DNA of 64,000 nt from Chitinophaga niabensis. Lineage in GTDB: Bacteria; Bacteroidota; Bacteroidia; Chitinophagales; Chitinophagaceae. The notes below the pieces were generated by a model. The model saw only the letters and a list, made by a program, of their open reading frames with translations, searched no databases and was not told the DNA's origin. Position numbers and translations under genes: made by a program. The DNA lies in assembly GCA_017849435.1 (NCBI GenBank), contig JAFIGY010000002.1, forward strand, positions 1-64,000, written 5' to 3'. Position 1 is the first letter of the stretch; each line of letters starts with the position of its first letter. Positions 52,345-60,235 of the stretch are shown one piece after another.

Positions 52345-52373
52345 AAAAAGGCTTCCGGATCGGAAGCCTTTTT
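52345..52373. terminator. Terminator of rho
   Basis: AAAAAGGCTTCCG (52345-52357) and CGGAAGCCTTTTT (52361-52373) form a perfect 13 bp stem with a 3-nt loop and U tracts both ways, so it can also end the minus-strand lipoprotein gene at 52398. Confidence 0.9.
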
Positions 52374-52397
52374 CGTTTTAAACCTGAAGTGATGCTA

Positions 52398-52592
52398 CTA
52401 TCGATGTGGGTATGCTATGGTCATATCCGTAACAACTTCCTGCTGCTCAACAGGACCATGCGGCGGGCGCGGAGGCATCGGTGGATGCGGAGGCCCCGGC
52501 GGGTGAGGCGGCAGCCGGTGCGGCGGTGCACAGCCGGCTACTAACACTGCAACAGCAAACACAAATCCTTTCATCTTCCATACCTGTTTCAT
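52398..52592 (-). CDS. Small His/Pro-rich lipoprotein
   Basis: A 64-residue protein (from MKQVWKMKGF; a start at 52574 gives 58 residues). A short signal peptide ends in the lipobox VLVAGC, followed by a His/Pro-dense stretch (PPHRLPPHPPGPPHPPMPP). The pattern recalls metal-binding tails, but no family is recognised. It is co-directional with the next small lipoprotein 16 bp upstream and may share its transcript. Confidence 0.6.
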   Translation of the reverse strand: MKQVWKMKGFVFAVAVLVAGCAPPHRLPPHPPGPPHPPMPPRPPHGPVEQQEVVTDMTIAYPHR

Positions 52593-52608
52593 ATCTGCAC
52601 GTTTTATA

Positions 52609-52776
52609 TCAATAATTCTTTTTCTGCTGCCCCGGTGCAAACGGCTTTGCTGACTTTGTACCATATATTTTCTTCGCCTGTCCCGGTGGTATTCTTTGTC
52701 CATTCGTCTCCTGGTACGTGACACAGCTGCTCAGCAACACGGTAGCAAACAGCAGCAAAGGTATTTCTCTTTTCAT
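52609..52776 (-). CDS. Small predicted lipoprotein
   Basis: A 55-residue protein from MKREIPLLLF with a lipobox LLSSC at residues about 13-17 and then VTYQETNGQRIPPGQAKKIYGTKSAKPFAPGQQKKNY (37 residues; two copies of a PPGQ/APGQ-AKK/QKK word). No known family. It follows the outer-membrane barrel gene after a hairpin terminator. Confidence 0.6.
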   Translation of the reverse strand: MKREIPLLLFATVLLSSCVTYQETNGQRIPPGQAKKIYGTKSAKPFAPGQQKKNY

Positions 52777-52835
52777 CAAACCCGTTGTTGTTTTAGTTCT
52801 CATACCTGAAACCCATCCAAAACTCTGCCAAAACA

Positions 52836-52870
52836 GACAGGGCACTGCTGTTGAACAGCAGTGCCCTGTC
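52836..52870 (-). terminator. Long inverted repeat / terminator after the barrel gene
   Basis: Two perfect 17 bp arms (52836-52852 and 52854-52870) separated by one base. On the minus strand this follows the outer-membrane barrel stop at 52889 by 18 bp. The U tract is weak; still the most regular inverted repeat in the window. Confidence 0.75.
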
Positions 52871-52888
52871 ATAAAAGTTAGTATCTGA

Positions 52889-53503
52889 TTAGAACAACCA
52901 GTTAACACCAACGCTGAACTGCTTTACAAAAGTCAGGTCAAAGGAGTTGGTTTTCTGTTTAGCTCCACCACCTTCAGGTTTGTCAACGGTGTTAGTGTAA
53001 TTAACACCACCGAAAGCACCTTCCAGTACGAAATGTTTAGTTACGAAATAGCTGATACCAGGCTGGATATTAGCAGCAATTTCATTGGTTTTAAGAGTTT
53101 TGGTGCCGTTTACTTTAGTCTGTCCGAAACCATAACCTACGTTAGCCTCACCGAAGAAAGCAAACTTGGAATCACCGATCTGGTGGTAGTTACGAACGAA
53201 AACGCCCGGTGTGATCATGTTTGTCTGGGTTTTAGCTTCTACCCCCGCAGTTGTGTTTTTTACGGTTCCGAAGTTAGTACCTACAAACACACCTACCATC
53301 CATTTGTCGCTAACAGCATATCCTACTTTGGGGCTGATACCGAAAGTGGTGCTGGCTCTTTTGTTGTCAACGCCGTCAGTCTTAGTAGACCAGGTGTTCA
53401 CATTCACTTCACCACCAACCAGCACATTACCTTTTTTCACCTGTGCATTTGCAAACTGGGTTCCGAGAAGGCCCAAAACGGCCACTACGATCATTTTTTT
53501 CAT
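52889..53503 (-). CDS. Small outer-membrane beta-barrel protein
   Basis: A 204-residue protein with a signal peptide (MKKMIVVAVLGLLGTQFANAQ) and an eight-strand-like barrel pattern: alternating hydrophobic/polar strands such as GNVLVGGEVNVNTWS, WMVGVFVGTNFG, KFAFFGEANVGYGFGQ and FVLEGAFGGVNYTN, ending SVGVNWLF with the C-terminal aromatic of outer-membrane proteins. This is the OmpW/OprF-N-like porin-type fold found widely in Bacteroidota. Function unknown. A TetR gene lies 129 bp upstream on the same strand. Confidence 0.85.
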   Translation of the reverse strand: MKKMIVVAVLGLLGTQFANAQVKKGNVLVGGEVNVNTWSTKTDGVDNKRASTTFGISPKVGYAVSDKWMVGVFVGTNFGTVKNTTAGVEAKTQTNMITPGVFVRNYHQIGDSKFAFFGEANVGYGFGQTKVNGTKTLKTNEIAANIQPGISYFVTKHFVLEGAFGGVNYTNTVDKPEGGGAKQKTNSFDLTFVKQFSVGVNWLF

Positions 53504-53632
53504 CTGTCGTACAATTTTAGTTTAATATGTCAATAATTGATTCCGCTAATTGAAACAATAACTCATGGTTTTTCTTTCTACATACAACATGTAATAAGCG
53601 ATCGGGGAAGAAGACTTCGGGTTGATGATGGT

Positions 53633-54241
53633 TTACCGTAAACCGTTGAAGAAAATGGTGAGTAACATTCTCTCACGGCTCATAAATTCCTTTATATTGT
53701 CTGTACTTTGAAGTTCAAATCCTGCAGCCTGCCATTTGCACCAGGTCACCCACAAACCGAACAACACGTGCACCAGCAGTTCCGCTGTTTTTTCCGGATC
53801 ATGTTTTTCAGCTATCTCTTTCATCACAATCCCCTTGCGGATCCAGGCAGATAAAAAACATTTTTCCGCTTGCTGTACTTTTTCCCCCACCTGCCGCATC
53901 AGGCTGCTGGGTTTATCGCTCACCCATTCATGGATGCCGAAGAGAAAATGGTAATCCAGCAAAATCCTTTCCTTTACTGATAAGTATTTATCCATCACCT
54001 CCTGCACAGAACCCGCCTGTTCCAGGAAACTACTCACATCCGTAAAGCACTGTGCAACAATTCTTTCTACAACCGCTACGTATATCCTATCTTTGTCAGG
54101 AAAGTAGTAATACAAAGAACCTTTTGACATCTCCAGATCTTTCGCGATCTCTTCCATGGTGGTCTTTGCCAGGCCAAAGCGCGTGAACCGCTTCAGCGCA
54201 GCTTCCAGTATCACTTCCCTTTTCTGATCCTGTTCTGCCAT
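53633..54241 (-). CDS. TetR/AcrR family transcriptional regulator
   Basis: A 202-residue repressor. The N-terminal helix-turn-helix (about 8-55) is clear: EVILEAALKRFTRFGLAKTTMEEIAKDLEMSKGSLYYYFPDKD. The C-terminal ligand domain is all-helical (EWVSDKPSSLMRQVGEKVQQAEK and a tail ending TIFFNGLR). The inducer is unknown. The inverted repeat over its promoter suggests autoregulation; the barrel gene downstream may also be controlled. Confidence 0.9.
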   Translation of the reverse strand: MAEQDQKREVILEAALKRFTRFGLAKTTMEEIAKDLEMSKGSLYYYFPDKDRIYVAVVERIVAQCFTDVSSFLEQAGSVQEVMDKYLSVKERILLDYHFLFGIHEWVSDKPSSLMRQVGEKVQQAEKCFLSAWIRKGIVMKEIAEKHDPEKTAELLVHVLFGLWVTWCKWQAAGFELQSTDNIKEFMSRERMLLTIFFNGLR

Positions 54242-54268
54242 GTGAAGTATCTAAAAGTCTTTTGACTT

Positions 54269-54287
54269 TTTGACTTTGTGCGTCAAA
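54269..54287. promoter_or_regulatory. Candidate TetR operator
   Basis: TTTGAC (54269-54274) and GTCAAA (54282-54287) form a perfect 6 bp inverted repeat with a 7 bp spacer, a TetR-like geometry. A further TTTGAC half-site lies at 54261-54266. The palindrome overlaps the -7 box of the TetR gene. Confidence 0.65.
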
Positions 54288-54314
54288 TGTACAAACTATT
54301 TTGGAACGACCAAA
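54284..54314 (-). promoter_or_regulatory. Promoter of the TetR gene
   Basis: Read leftward: TTTG (54311-54314), 19 bp, TACATTTG (54284-54291). Both elements and the spacing match the Bacteroidota consensus TTTG-N19-TAnnTTTG exactly, 42 bp upstream of the TetR start. Confidence 0.75.
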
Positions 54315-54490
54315 AGAATTTATGATCGAATTTAAAATAGTTACAAAAATAGATATGCATAAAATTATTGTAACACAAACATAAAGAAATATTTAATAAT
54401 CACAATATGTAAAGCTCGAAAGATTTGTTAAAGTGCGGAGGGGTGCGGGTTACAAAGATTTAACAGGAAGATAATGTTGGCGAGATGCAA

Positions 54491-54516
54491 AAAAGACGGC
54501 TGCAAGACCGTCTTTT
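54491..54516 (-). terminator. Terminator of the DHS-like gene
   Basis: AAAAGACGG (54491-54499) and CCGTCTTTT (54508-54516) form a 9 bp stem with an 8-nt loop, 25 bp past the stop. A run to its left gives the U tract on the minus strand. Confidence 0.82.
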
Positions 54517-54541
54517 TCAATGAAATAGGTAAAAATCCGTC

Positions 54542-55516
54542 TTACCAGCCGAGCAGATAAGCGAATATCAAAGGCGCAACGATGGTGGCGTCTGATTCGA
54601 TCACGAACTTGGGCGTGTGAATGTCCAGCTTACCCCAGGTGATCTTCTCATTGGGAACAGCGCCGGAATAAGAACCGTAAGAGGTAGTGGAATCAGAGAT
54701 CTGGCAGAAGTAGCTCCAGAAAGGCACATCATGCCATTCCAGATCCTGATACATCATGGGCACTACGCAGATCGGGAAGTCGCCTGCAATACCGCCGCCG
54801 ATCTGGAAGAAGCCTACGCCCTTGCCCCCGGAATTCTTCCGGTACCAGTTGCTCAGCTCAACCATATATTCAATACCGCTCTTCATAGTAGAAGCTTTCA
54901 GTTCTCCCTTGATGCAATAGGAAGCAAAGATGTTACCCATCGTACTGTCTTCCCATCCCGGCACCACAATCGGGATATTCCTTTCCGCTGCGGCGATCAT
55001 CCAGCTGTGTTTCGGATCGATCTCGTAATGTTCTTTCATCACACCGCTCAGCAGCAGTTTGTACATATACTCATGCGGGAAATAACGTTCTCCTTTCTCT
55101 TCCGCCTCTTTCCATATTTTATAGATATGTTTCTGGATGCGGCGGAAAGCTTCTTCTTCAGGGATGCAGGTATCGGTTACCCGGTTAAACCCGCCTTCCA
55201 GCAGCTTCCACTCATCTTCGGGGCTCAGATCGCGATAATGCGGTACGCGTTTGTAATGCGTGTGCGCTACGAGGTTCATGATATCCTCCTCCAGGTTGGC
55301 ACCGGTGCAGGAGATGATATCCACCTTGCCGGTGCGGATCATTTCGGCGAAGGAAATGCCCAGCTCGGCAGTACTCATAGCACCTGCCAGCGTCACCATC
55401 ATCTTACCGCCTTCGGTCAGATGTGTTTCGTAACCTTTGGCAGCGTCTACCAGGGCAGCCGCATTGAAGTGGCGGTAATGGTGCTGGATAAACTGAGAGA
55501 TCGGTCCTTTATTCAT
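54542..55516 (-). CDS. Deoxyhypusine synthase family protein
   Basis: A 324-residue cytoplasmic protein of the DHS family. NAD-binding and active-site elements are visible: VTLAGAMSTAELG (about 43-55), ISCTGANLEEDIMNLVAH, GGGIAGDFPICVVP, SYSGAVPNEKITWGKL and SDATIVAPLIF. The Lys in the WGK motif aligns with the lysine that carries the aminobutyl intermediate in human DHS. Bacteria lack eIF5A, so the product is probably not hypusine; homospermidine is a candidate. The preferred start MNKGPISQFI has a TACCTTTG box (leftward, 55549-55556) 32 bp upstream. Confidence 0.9.
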   Translation of the reverse strand: MNKGPISQFIQHHYRHFNAAALVDAAKGYETHLTEGGKMMVTLAGAMSTAELGISFAEMIRTGKVDIISCTGANLEEDIMNLVAHTHYKRVPHYRDLSPEDEWKLLEGGFNRVTDTCIPEEEAFRRIQKHIYKIWKEAEEKGERYFPHEYMYKLLLSGVMKEHYEIDPKHSWMIAAAERNIPIVVPGWEDSTMGNIFASYCIKGELKASTMKSGIEYMVELSNWYRKNSGGKGVGFFQIGGGIAGDFPICVVPMMYQDLEWHDVPFWSYFCQISDSTTSYGSYSGAVPNEKITWGKLDIHTPKFVIESDATIVAPLIFAYLLGW

Positions 55517-55613
55517 AACTGTACAATGTTTTACCTGCGTTAAAGCCGCAAAGGTAATATAAAGCGCCCGTATTCCCGATGCCCCTTTACAATGGCTACG
55601 ACCCACAAAAAAA

Positions 55614-55634
55614 CCGTTCCGGTGAACGGAACGG
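55614..55634 (-). terminator. Hairpin after the PepSY-like gene
   Basis: CCGTTCC (55614-55620) and GGAACGG (55628-55634) form a 7 bp stem with a 7-nt loop, and the A run at 55606-55613 gives a U tract on the minus strand. It lies about 47 bp after the PepSY-like stop. Confidence 0.7.
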
Positions 55635-55680
55635 CTCCACTGATTAAAACTAAAACTAAAACGAGTTGACGGCTGATGCC

Positions 55681-56127
55681 TTATGCTTTCTCCAATTTTT
55701 TCAAAGTAGAAAGGCTGCCGGTGGACTCGGCTTTCAGCACAGTCCAGTGCGTGTTGCTTTCGAGTGTGATCACATAAGTAGTGTTCCCCTCTGCATCATA
55801 TTCCACAATGTTGTGGATCTTCTGGTCGGGGTACTTCTTCATCAGCTTGGTGATCACGTTCAGCGGCAGCTCGCTGTCGGAAATGTAGCGGGAAGTAGCC
55901 AGCAGGTTCCCTTCCCGGTCGAAATGCGCAGTTACCTTGGATGCTTTCATGGTAAACTTGGCCACATAGTTCTCACTGGTGCTATACCAGGAAACGTCGG
56001 CGGCGCCTGCGAATTCCTTGTTAAATGATTCCATCACTTTTTTATTGTCGATGGTTTTGCCGTCGCGTGCAAAAGCAGCACTGGTTACGAGGACGGCAAT
56101 GGTCAGAATGGCGATGATTTTTTTCAT
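55681..56127 (-). CDS. Exported PepSY-like/DUF2874-like protein
   Basis: A 148-residue periplasmic protein with a signal peptide (MKKIIAILTIAVLVTSAAFA). The body is a single PepSY/BLIP-like unit: SFNKEFAGAADVSWYSTSENYVAKF followed by VTAHFDREGNLLATSRYI and KKYPDQKIHNIVEYDAEGNTTY. Such proteins are common and uncharacterised in Bacteroidota. Confidence 0.8.
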   Translation of the reverse strand: MKKIIAILTIAVLVTSAAFARDGKTIDNKKVMESFNKEFAGAADVSWYSTSENYVAKFTMKASKVTAHFDREGNLLATSRYISDSELPLNVITKLMKKYPDQKIHNIVEYDAEGNTTYVITLESNTHWTVLKAESTGSLSTLKKLEKA

Positions 56128-56522
56128 GGCGGAAAAAATTAATCAGATTTAAAAATGGCGTTTTTAAAATTTTGTCTGATTGACGATGTAAAAGTACGAT
56201 GGTACGGGACGGGCGGCAAGTGAATAGTTAGGAGTGGTTGGCGTGCATTAAGGCAATGTTATGCGCGTTATCACGCATATATAAAAGGTTGTCGAGTACC
56301 CTCCCGAAACCCGCATGAATAAAGGAGTTGAGCGGAAAAGCCAAATGTTGCACGAGGCAGGGTTAAGACTTTGTTAAAGTGGAATACCGGTGACAACCGG
56401 TAGGATGAAAAAGACGTTCTCCGAAAGCGGACAATGATAGTCAAAACCGGACATTCAGCAGGAACAACCACTATTTATCAGGTGTTTACCACTCATTACC
56501 GTACATTTACCATTCAACAGAC
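56128..56522. other. 395 bp intergenic region, no gene seen
   Basis: Between the divergent PepSY-like gene and the AcpH-like gene. Reading frames are short and have no signal. I see no tRNA, riboswitch or clean terminator. Promoters for both genes are expected here, but I found no full consensus. Confidence 0.4.
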
Positions 56523-57113
56523 ATGAACTATCTCGCGCACGCATATTTATCTTTTCATGATCCCGCAGTAACGGTGGGGCAAATGATTGCCGACTTTGTG
56601 AAGGGGAAACAGATATTGACGTTTCCGGCGGAGATACAGCGGGGGATAAGGTTGCATCGCGCGTTGGATGAGTATACGGACGGGCATCCGGCGACGCGGA
56701 GGGCGAGGGGTTTCTTCCAACCCAGCTGCGGTTTGTACGGCGGCGTGTTCATGGATCTTGTGTATGATCATTATCTCGCCAATGATCCGGCCCACTTCAA
56801 TCAGCGTTCCCTTTCCACCTTTGCAGAGGACACTTACCATATCCTTGATCTCCATTACGAACTGCTGCCAACAGTCTTTCGGCAGGTGTTCTCCTTCATG
56901 CGTACCCAGAACTGGCTGTATTATTATCATCAGAAAGACGGCATTTACAAGAGCTTTTCAGGTGTGGTGCGGCGCGCCAAATATTTCCCGCATACTGTAG
57001 AGGTGCCTTACAACGTATTCGAAACATATTATGCCGAACTGGAAGCCTGCTACCTTGCATTTTTCCCGGATGCACTGGCCTTCATGCAGGAGCGCATCCA
57101 AAAGGAAAGTTAA
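56523..57113 (+). CDS. Acyl carrier protein phosphodiesterase (AcpH/DUF479 family)
   Basis: A 196-residue helical phosphohydrolase of the HD-like AcpH family that removes 4'-phosphopantetheine from ACP. Signature residues: MNYLAHAYLSFHDPAVTVGQMIADFVKGK (about 1-29), RGIRLHRALDEYTDGHPATRRAR (about 42-64) and GGVFMDLVYDHYLAND. The His/Asp pairs for the metal are in place. Confidence 0.88.
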   Translation: MNYLAHAYLSFHDPAVTVGQMIADFVKGKQILTFPAEIQRGIRLHRALDEYTDGHPATRRARGFFQPSCGLYGGVFMDLVYDHYLANDPAHFNQRSLSTFAEDTYHILDLHYELLPTVFRQVFSFMRTQNWLYYYHQKDGIYKSFSGVVRRAKYFPHTVEVPYNVFETYYAELEACYLAFFPDALAFMQERIQKES

Positions 57114-57197
57114 AGTGGTGTGCCGCTGCTTTATCATTTTCTGAAAAACGCGTAGGTTTGGGGCAAATTGAAAAATCCTTAAAAGCACCGCAATTTT

Positions 57198-57818
57198 ATG
57201 AATACGCTCAAAGCATTACTGGTTACAGCATGTATCGCTGCCACGCAACTGACCTTCGCCCAGGATAAGAAAATGCCGCCCCTGGATCCCAGTCCTATGG
57301 ACATGGCTTATTACCCTGTGATGTTCCCATACATCTGCAAGGTAAAAGGCGAGCCCGGCACCCTCGTAGCCCGCACCGTCTACAGCCGGCCGCAGAAAAA
57401 GGGCCGCCCGATCTTCGGCAACCTCGTGGAATACGGCAAAGTATGGCGCCTTGGGGCGAACGAGGCCACGGAGATCGAATTTTTCCGGCCGGTGACCATC
57501 GGCGGCAAACCGGTAGCGAAAGGCCGCTATACCATGTACGCCATCCCCACGGAAAAGAACTGGACCATTATCCTGAACAGGCAAACGGACATCTGGGGTG
57601 CTTATAAATATGAACAGAATCTGGACGTGGTTCGTACGGATATACCCGTTACCACCCCTGACGAGGAGCTGGAAGCCTTCACCATGGTATTCGAAAAAGC
57701 CCCTAATGGCGCCAATCTGCTCATGGGCTGGGATAAGACCCTGGTAAGCCTCCCTATCCGCTGGAGCGAAGCGGCCGCCCCTGTAACCAAAAACACTGCG
57801 GGAAAGAAAAAACAATAA
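57198..57818 (+). CDS. DUF2911 domain-containing exported protein
   Basis: A 206-residue protein with a signal peptide (MNTLKALLVTACIAATQLTFAQ). The DUF2911 domain covers most of it: ARTVYSRPQKKGRPIFGNLVEYGKVWRLGANEATEIEF and KGRYTMYAIPTEKNWTIILN. Function unknown; frequent in Bacteroidota. It is followed by the hairpin terminator at 57843-57868. Confidence 0.88.
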   Translation: MNTLKALLVTACIAATQLTFAQDKKMPPLDPSPMDMAYYPVMFPYICKVKGEPGTLVARTVYSRPQKKGRPIFGNLVEYGKVWRLGANEATEIEFFRPVTIGGKPVAKGRYTMYAIPTEKNWTIILNRQTDIWGAYKYEQNLDVVRTDIPVTTPDEELEAFTMVFEKAPNGANLLMGWDKTLVSLPIRWSEAAAPVTKNTAGKKKQ

Positions 57819-57842
57819 AACGCTAACTATCAGCATCATAAC

Positions 57843-57868
57843 AAAGGCAGCGGGTGACCGCTGCCTTT
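57843..57868 (+). terminator. Terminator of the DUF2911 gene
   Basis: AAAGGCAGCGG (57843-57853) and CCGCTGCCTTT (57858-57868) form a perfect 11 bp stem with a GTGA loop, followed by T. Confidence 0.87.
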
Positions 57869-58098
57869 TGTGTTTGCATAAAAAAAAGCGGTAAGAATAC
57901 CGCCTTCAGAAATTTTAACCATATCCTATGAAAAACCTACGGTAAAATTAAAGGAATAAGCTATACGGGAAAACCCGTTTCTGGTGAAAGCATCAAAATA
58001 TCTCGTGAGTGCCGGAATATGATAGGTATGGTTGTTCAGTGCTGTCATACTGCATGTGAAATCGGTCGAAAGCCGCGTAGAAAAAGGGTTGCAGCCAT

Positions 58099-58130
58099 GT
58101 AGTAATACTACGTAAGTGTTATAGTATAAC
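58099..58130. promoter_or_regulatory. Paired palindromes, candidate operator
   Basis: GTAGT-AAT-ACTAC (58099-58111) and GTTATA-G-TATAAC (58118-58130) are two perfect palindromes 6 bp apart, 40 bp upstream of the -7 box at 58170. They could be operators for the trans-sulfuration gene. Confidence 0.45.
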
Positions 58131-58169
58131 TACGCATACACGAAGATGAGCTGCCATTTTCAAAATCCT

Positions 58170-58177
58170 TACCTTTG
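58170..58177 (+). promoter_or_regulatory. -7 box for the trans-sulfuration gene
   Basis: TACCTTTG is an exact TAnnTTTG match 27 bp upstream of ATG 58205, with no clear -33 TTG. Confidence 0.5.
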
Positions 58178-58204
58178 GTATGCTCCTATAAAATATAGCA
58201 AACC

Positions 58205-59344
58205 ATGAAGTTAGGTACCAAACTTATACATGCAGGCGTTGAACCAGACCCCTCCACAGGGGCGATCATGACTCCCATCTTCCAGACTTCCACCTACGTG
58301 CAGCGTGCACCGGGCGACCATAAAGGGTATGAATACGCCCGTACGCAGAACCCTACCCGCCATGCGCTTCAGAACGCATTGGCAGCCATTGAGAACGGAA
58401 AACACGGCATCTGCTTCGGCAGCGGGCTGGCTGCTACGGACGCGGTAATGAAGCTCCTCTCCCCGGGAGATGAAGTGATCGCTTCGAGTGATCTGTACGG
58501 CGGCACTTACCGCATCTTCACCAAAGTGTTCGCCAAATACGGCATACGGTTCCATTTCATTGATATGCAGGACGCTAATGGCATCCGTGCTCACCTGAAC
58601 GCCCAAACGAAACTGATCTGGATCGAAACACCTACCAATCCTCTTCTGAATATCATTGATATTGCCGCCTGCGCGGCCATCGCCAGGGAAAAGAACGTCC
58701 TGCTGGCGGTGGATAACACGTTTGCGTCGCCCTACCTCCAGAATCCTCTCGACCTGGGGGCTGACCTGGTAGTGCATTCCGCCACCAAATACCTTGGCGG
58801 CCATAGTGATGTAGTACATGGTGCCGTGATCGTGAAGGACGATGCCCTGGCGCAACAACTCGCATTCATCCAGAACAGCTGTGGTGCGGTACCGGGGCCG
58901 CAGGACTGCTTCCTGGTGCTGCGCGGACTGAAGACCCTGCACGTACGTATGCAGCGGCATTGCGAAAATGGAGAAACCATTGCCCGCTTCCTCCGGGAAC
59001 ACCCCAGGGTGGGAAAGGTCTTCTGGTGCGGGTTTGAAGATCATCCTAACCACGCGGTCGCCAAAAAGCAGATGCGCGGGTTCGGCGGTATGATCTCCTT
59101 TACCCTGAAAAATGACAGCATGGAGGCCGCCCTTAAAGTGCTGAGTGGCACCAAACTCTTCTCCCTGGCGGAATCGCTGGGTGGTGTGGAATCCCTGATC
59201 GGGCATCCGGCCAGCATGACGCACGCTTCCATTCCGCGGGAAGAACGGATGAAGAACGGACTCGTAGATTCGCTGATCCGCCTGAGCGTGGGTATTGAAG
59301 ATGCCGCGGACCTGGTGGACGACCTGCAACAGGCCATCGGCTGA
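58205..59344 (+). CDS. PLP-dependent trans-sulfuration enzyme (cystathionine gamma-synthase/lyase)
   Basis: A 379-residue Cys/Met-metabolism PLP enzyme. The family elements are clear: TPIFQTSTYVQRAPG, YEYARTQNPTRHALQNALAAIE (substrate-phosphate/PLP region), FGSGLAATDAV, WIETPTNPLL, AVDNTFASPYLQNPL and the PLP-binding VVHSATKYLGGHSDVVHGA, where the Lys forms the Schiff base. Cystathionine gamma-synthase, gamma-lyase and methionine gamma-lyase share this pattern; the sequence does not decide. The gene stands alone behind the palindrome-rich region. Confidence 0.9.
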   Translation: MKLGTKLIHAGVEPDPSTGAIMTPIFQTSTYVQRAPGDHKGYEYARTQNPTRHALQNALAAIENGKHGICFGSGLAATDAVMKLLSPGDEVIASSDLYGGTYRIFTKVFAKYGIRFHFIDMQDANGIRAHLNAQTKLIWIETPTNPLLNIIDIAACAAIAREKNVLLAVDNTFASPYLQNPLDLGADLVVHSATKYLGGHSDVVHGAVIVKDDALAQQLAFIQNSCGAVPGPQDCFLVLRGLKTLHVRMQRHCENGETIARFLREHPRVGKVFWCGFEDHPNHAVAKKQMRGFGGMISFTLKNDSMEAALKVLSGTKLFSLAESLGGVESLIGHPASMTHASIPREERMKNGLVDSLIRLSVGIEDAADLVDDLQQAIG

Positions 59345-59445
59345 TCTGCGAAAGGATTATAAAAGTTGGGATAAACTGCTTACTTTTAAGACTTTACACC
59401 TACACTGCACAGCCGGAATGGCGTGCAGCCCGATATACCATAACC

Positions 59446-60219
59446 ATGAAGTCCCGTCAATTGAAAGATTTTCTAGACGCCAAGGCAGATTATTACAATC
59501 AGCCTGGATTTATAAAAGGCGACCCCATCAGCGTGCCGCACCGCTTCCACAAATTACAGGACGTGGAAATTGCTGCATTGTTCTCTGCCATCCTCGCCTG
59601 GGGCAACCGTACCACTATCATCAACAAGTGTACGGAACTGATGGAGCTCTTTGATAATGCGCCGTATGATTTTATCCTGAACCACCAGGCGAGGGACAGG
59701 ATGAAGCTCATGGGATTCGCGCACAGAACATTCAACGGGCTGGATCTCCTTTATTTTGTGGAGTTCCTCCAGCATTATTATTCCAATGTGACTTCGCTGG
59801 AATTTGCTTTCAGCGGGCATATGGACCAATATGACATGGATGTGGAGAAAGCGCTCGCCGGTTTTCACCATATGTTCTTTGCACTGGAACATCCGGATCG
59901 TACACGGAAACATATCTCTACACCTGCGCGGAATTCTGCGTGCAAACGATTGAACATGTTTCTGAGATGGATGGTGCGAAAAGATGAATCTGGCGTGGAT
60001 TTTGGACTATGGGAACACATCTCGCCCTCACAACTCGTTTGCCCTGTGGATGTGCACGTCAGCCGGGTTGCAGCCAGGCTGGGATTGATAGAAAAAGCGG
60101 AAGCCACCTGGAAAACGGCTGTGGAACTTACGGAAAAGCTCCGGGAACTGGACCCGGAAGATCCTGTCAAATATGATTTTGCGCTGTTCGGACTGGGTGT
60201 GATGGAAAAATATGTTTGA
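59446..60219 (+). CDS. TIGR02757 family protein
   Basis: A 257-residue protein of the TIGR02757 (DUF2400) family, found mainly in Bacteroidota. Conserved stretches: FLDAKADYYNQPGFIKGDPISVPHRF (about 8-33), EIAALFSAILAWGNRTTIINK (about 41-61), and CPVDVHVSRVAARLGL (about 198-213). The layout recalls the helix-hairpin-helix glycosylase fold (a pattern ending in VDVHV), so DNA repair is possible but unproven. It overlaps the next ORF only if that is read from 60212; with the preferred start they are 16 bp apart. Confidence 0.88.
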   Translation: MKSRQLKDFLDAKADYYNQPGFIKGDPISVPHRFHKLQDVEIAALFSAILAWGNRTTIINKCTELMELFDNAPYDFILNHQARDRMKLMGFAHRTFNGLDLLYFVEFLQHYYSNVTSLEFAFSGHMDQYDMDVEKALAGFHHMFFALEHPDRTRKHISTPARNSACKRLNMFLRWMVRKDESGVDFGLWEHISPSQLVCPVDVHVSRVAARLGLIEKAEATWKTAVELTEKLRELDPEDPVKYDFALFGLGVMEKYV

Positions 60220-60235
60220 TCAATTTAGAACGATA

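Larger units (their letters stand above)
57819..58204. other. 386 bp intergenic region with several palindromes
   Basis: Besides the terminator above it holds a second hairpin GCGGTA/TACCGC (57888-57893, 57898-57903), a small CGGG-AAAA-CCCG hairpin near 57975, two palindromes at 58099-58130 and a TACCTTTG box at 58170-58177. No protein gene is convincing. No match to a known SAM or other riboswitch was recognised, although the following gene is in sulfur amino-acid metabolism. Confidence 0.5.

Noticed and set aside
52609..52911. Longer 100-codon frame including the second small lipoprotein
   Set aside because: The upstream part runs through the 17 bp inverted repeat terminator; the lipobox start at 52776 is better.
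57819..58204. SAM riboswitch ahead of the trans-sulfuration gene
   Set aside because: I could not fit the four-way junction and kink-turn of SAM-I or the SAM-II pseudoknot to this sequence.
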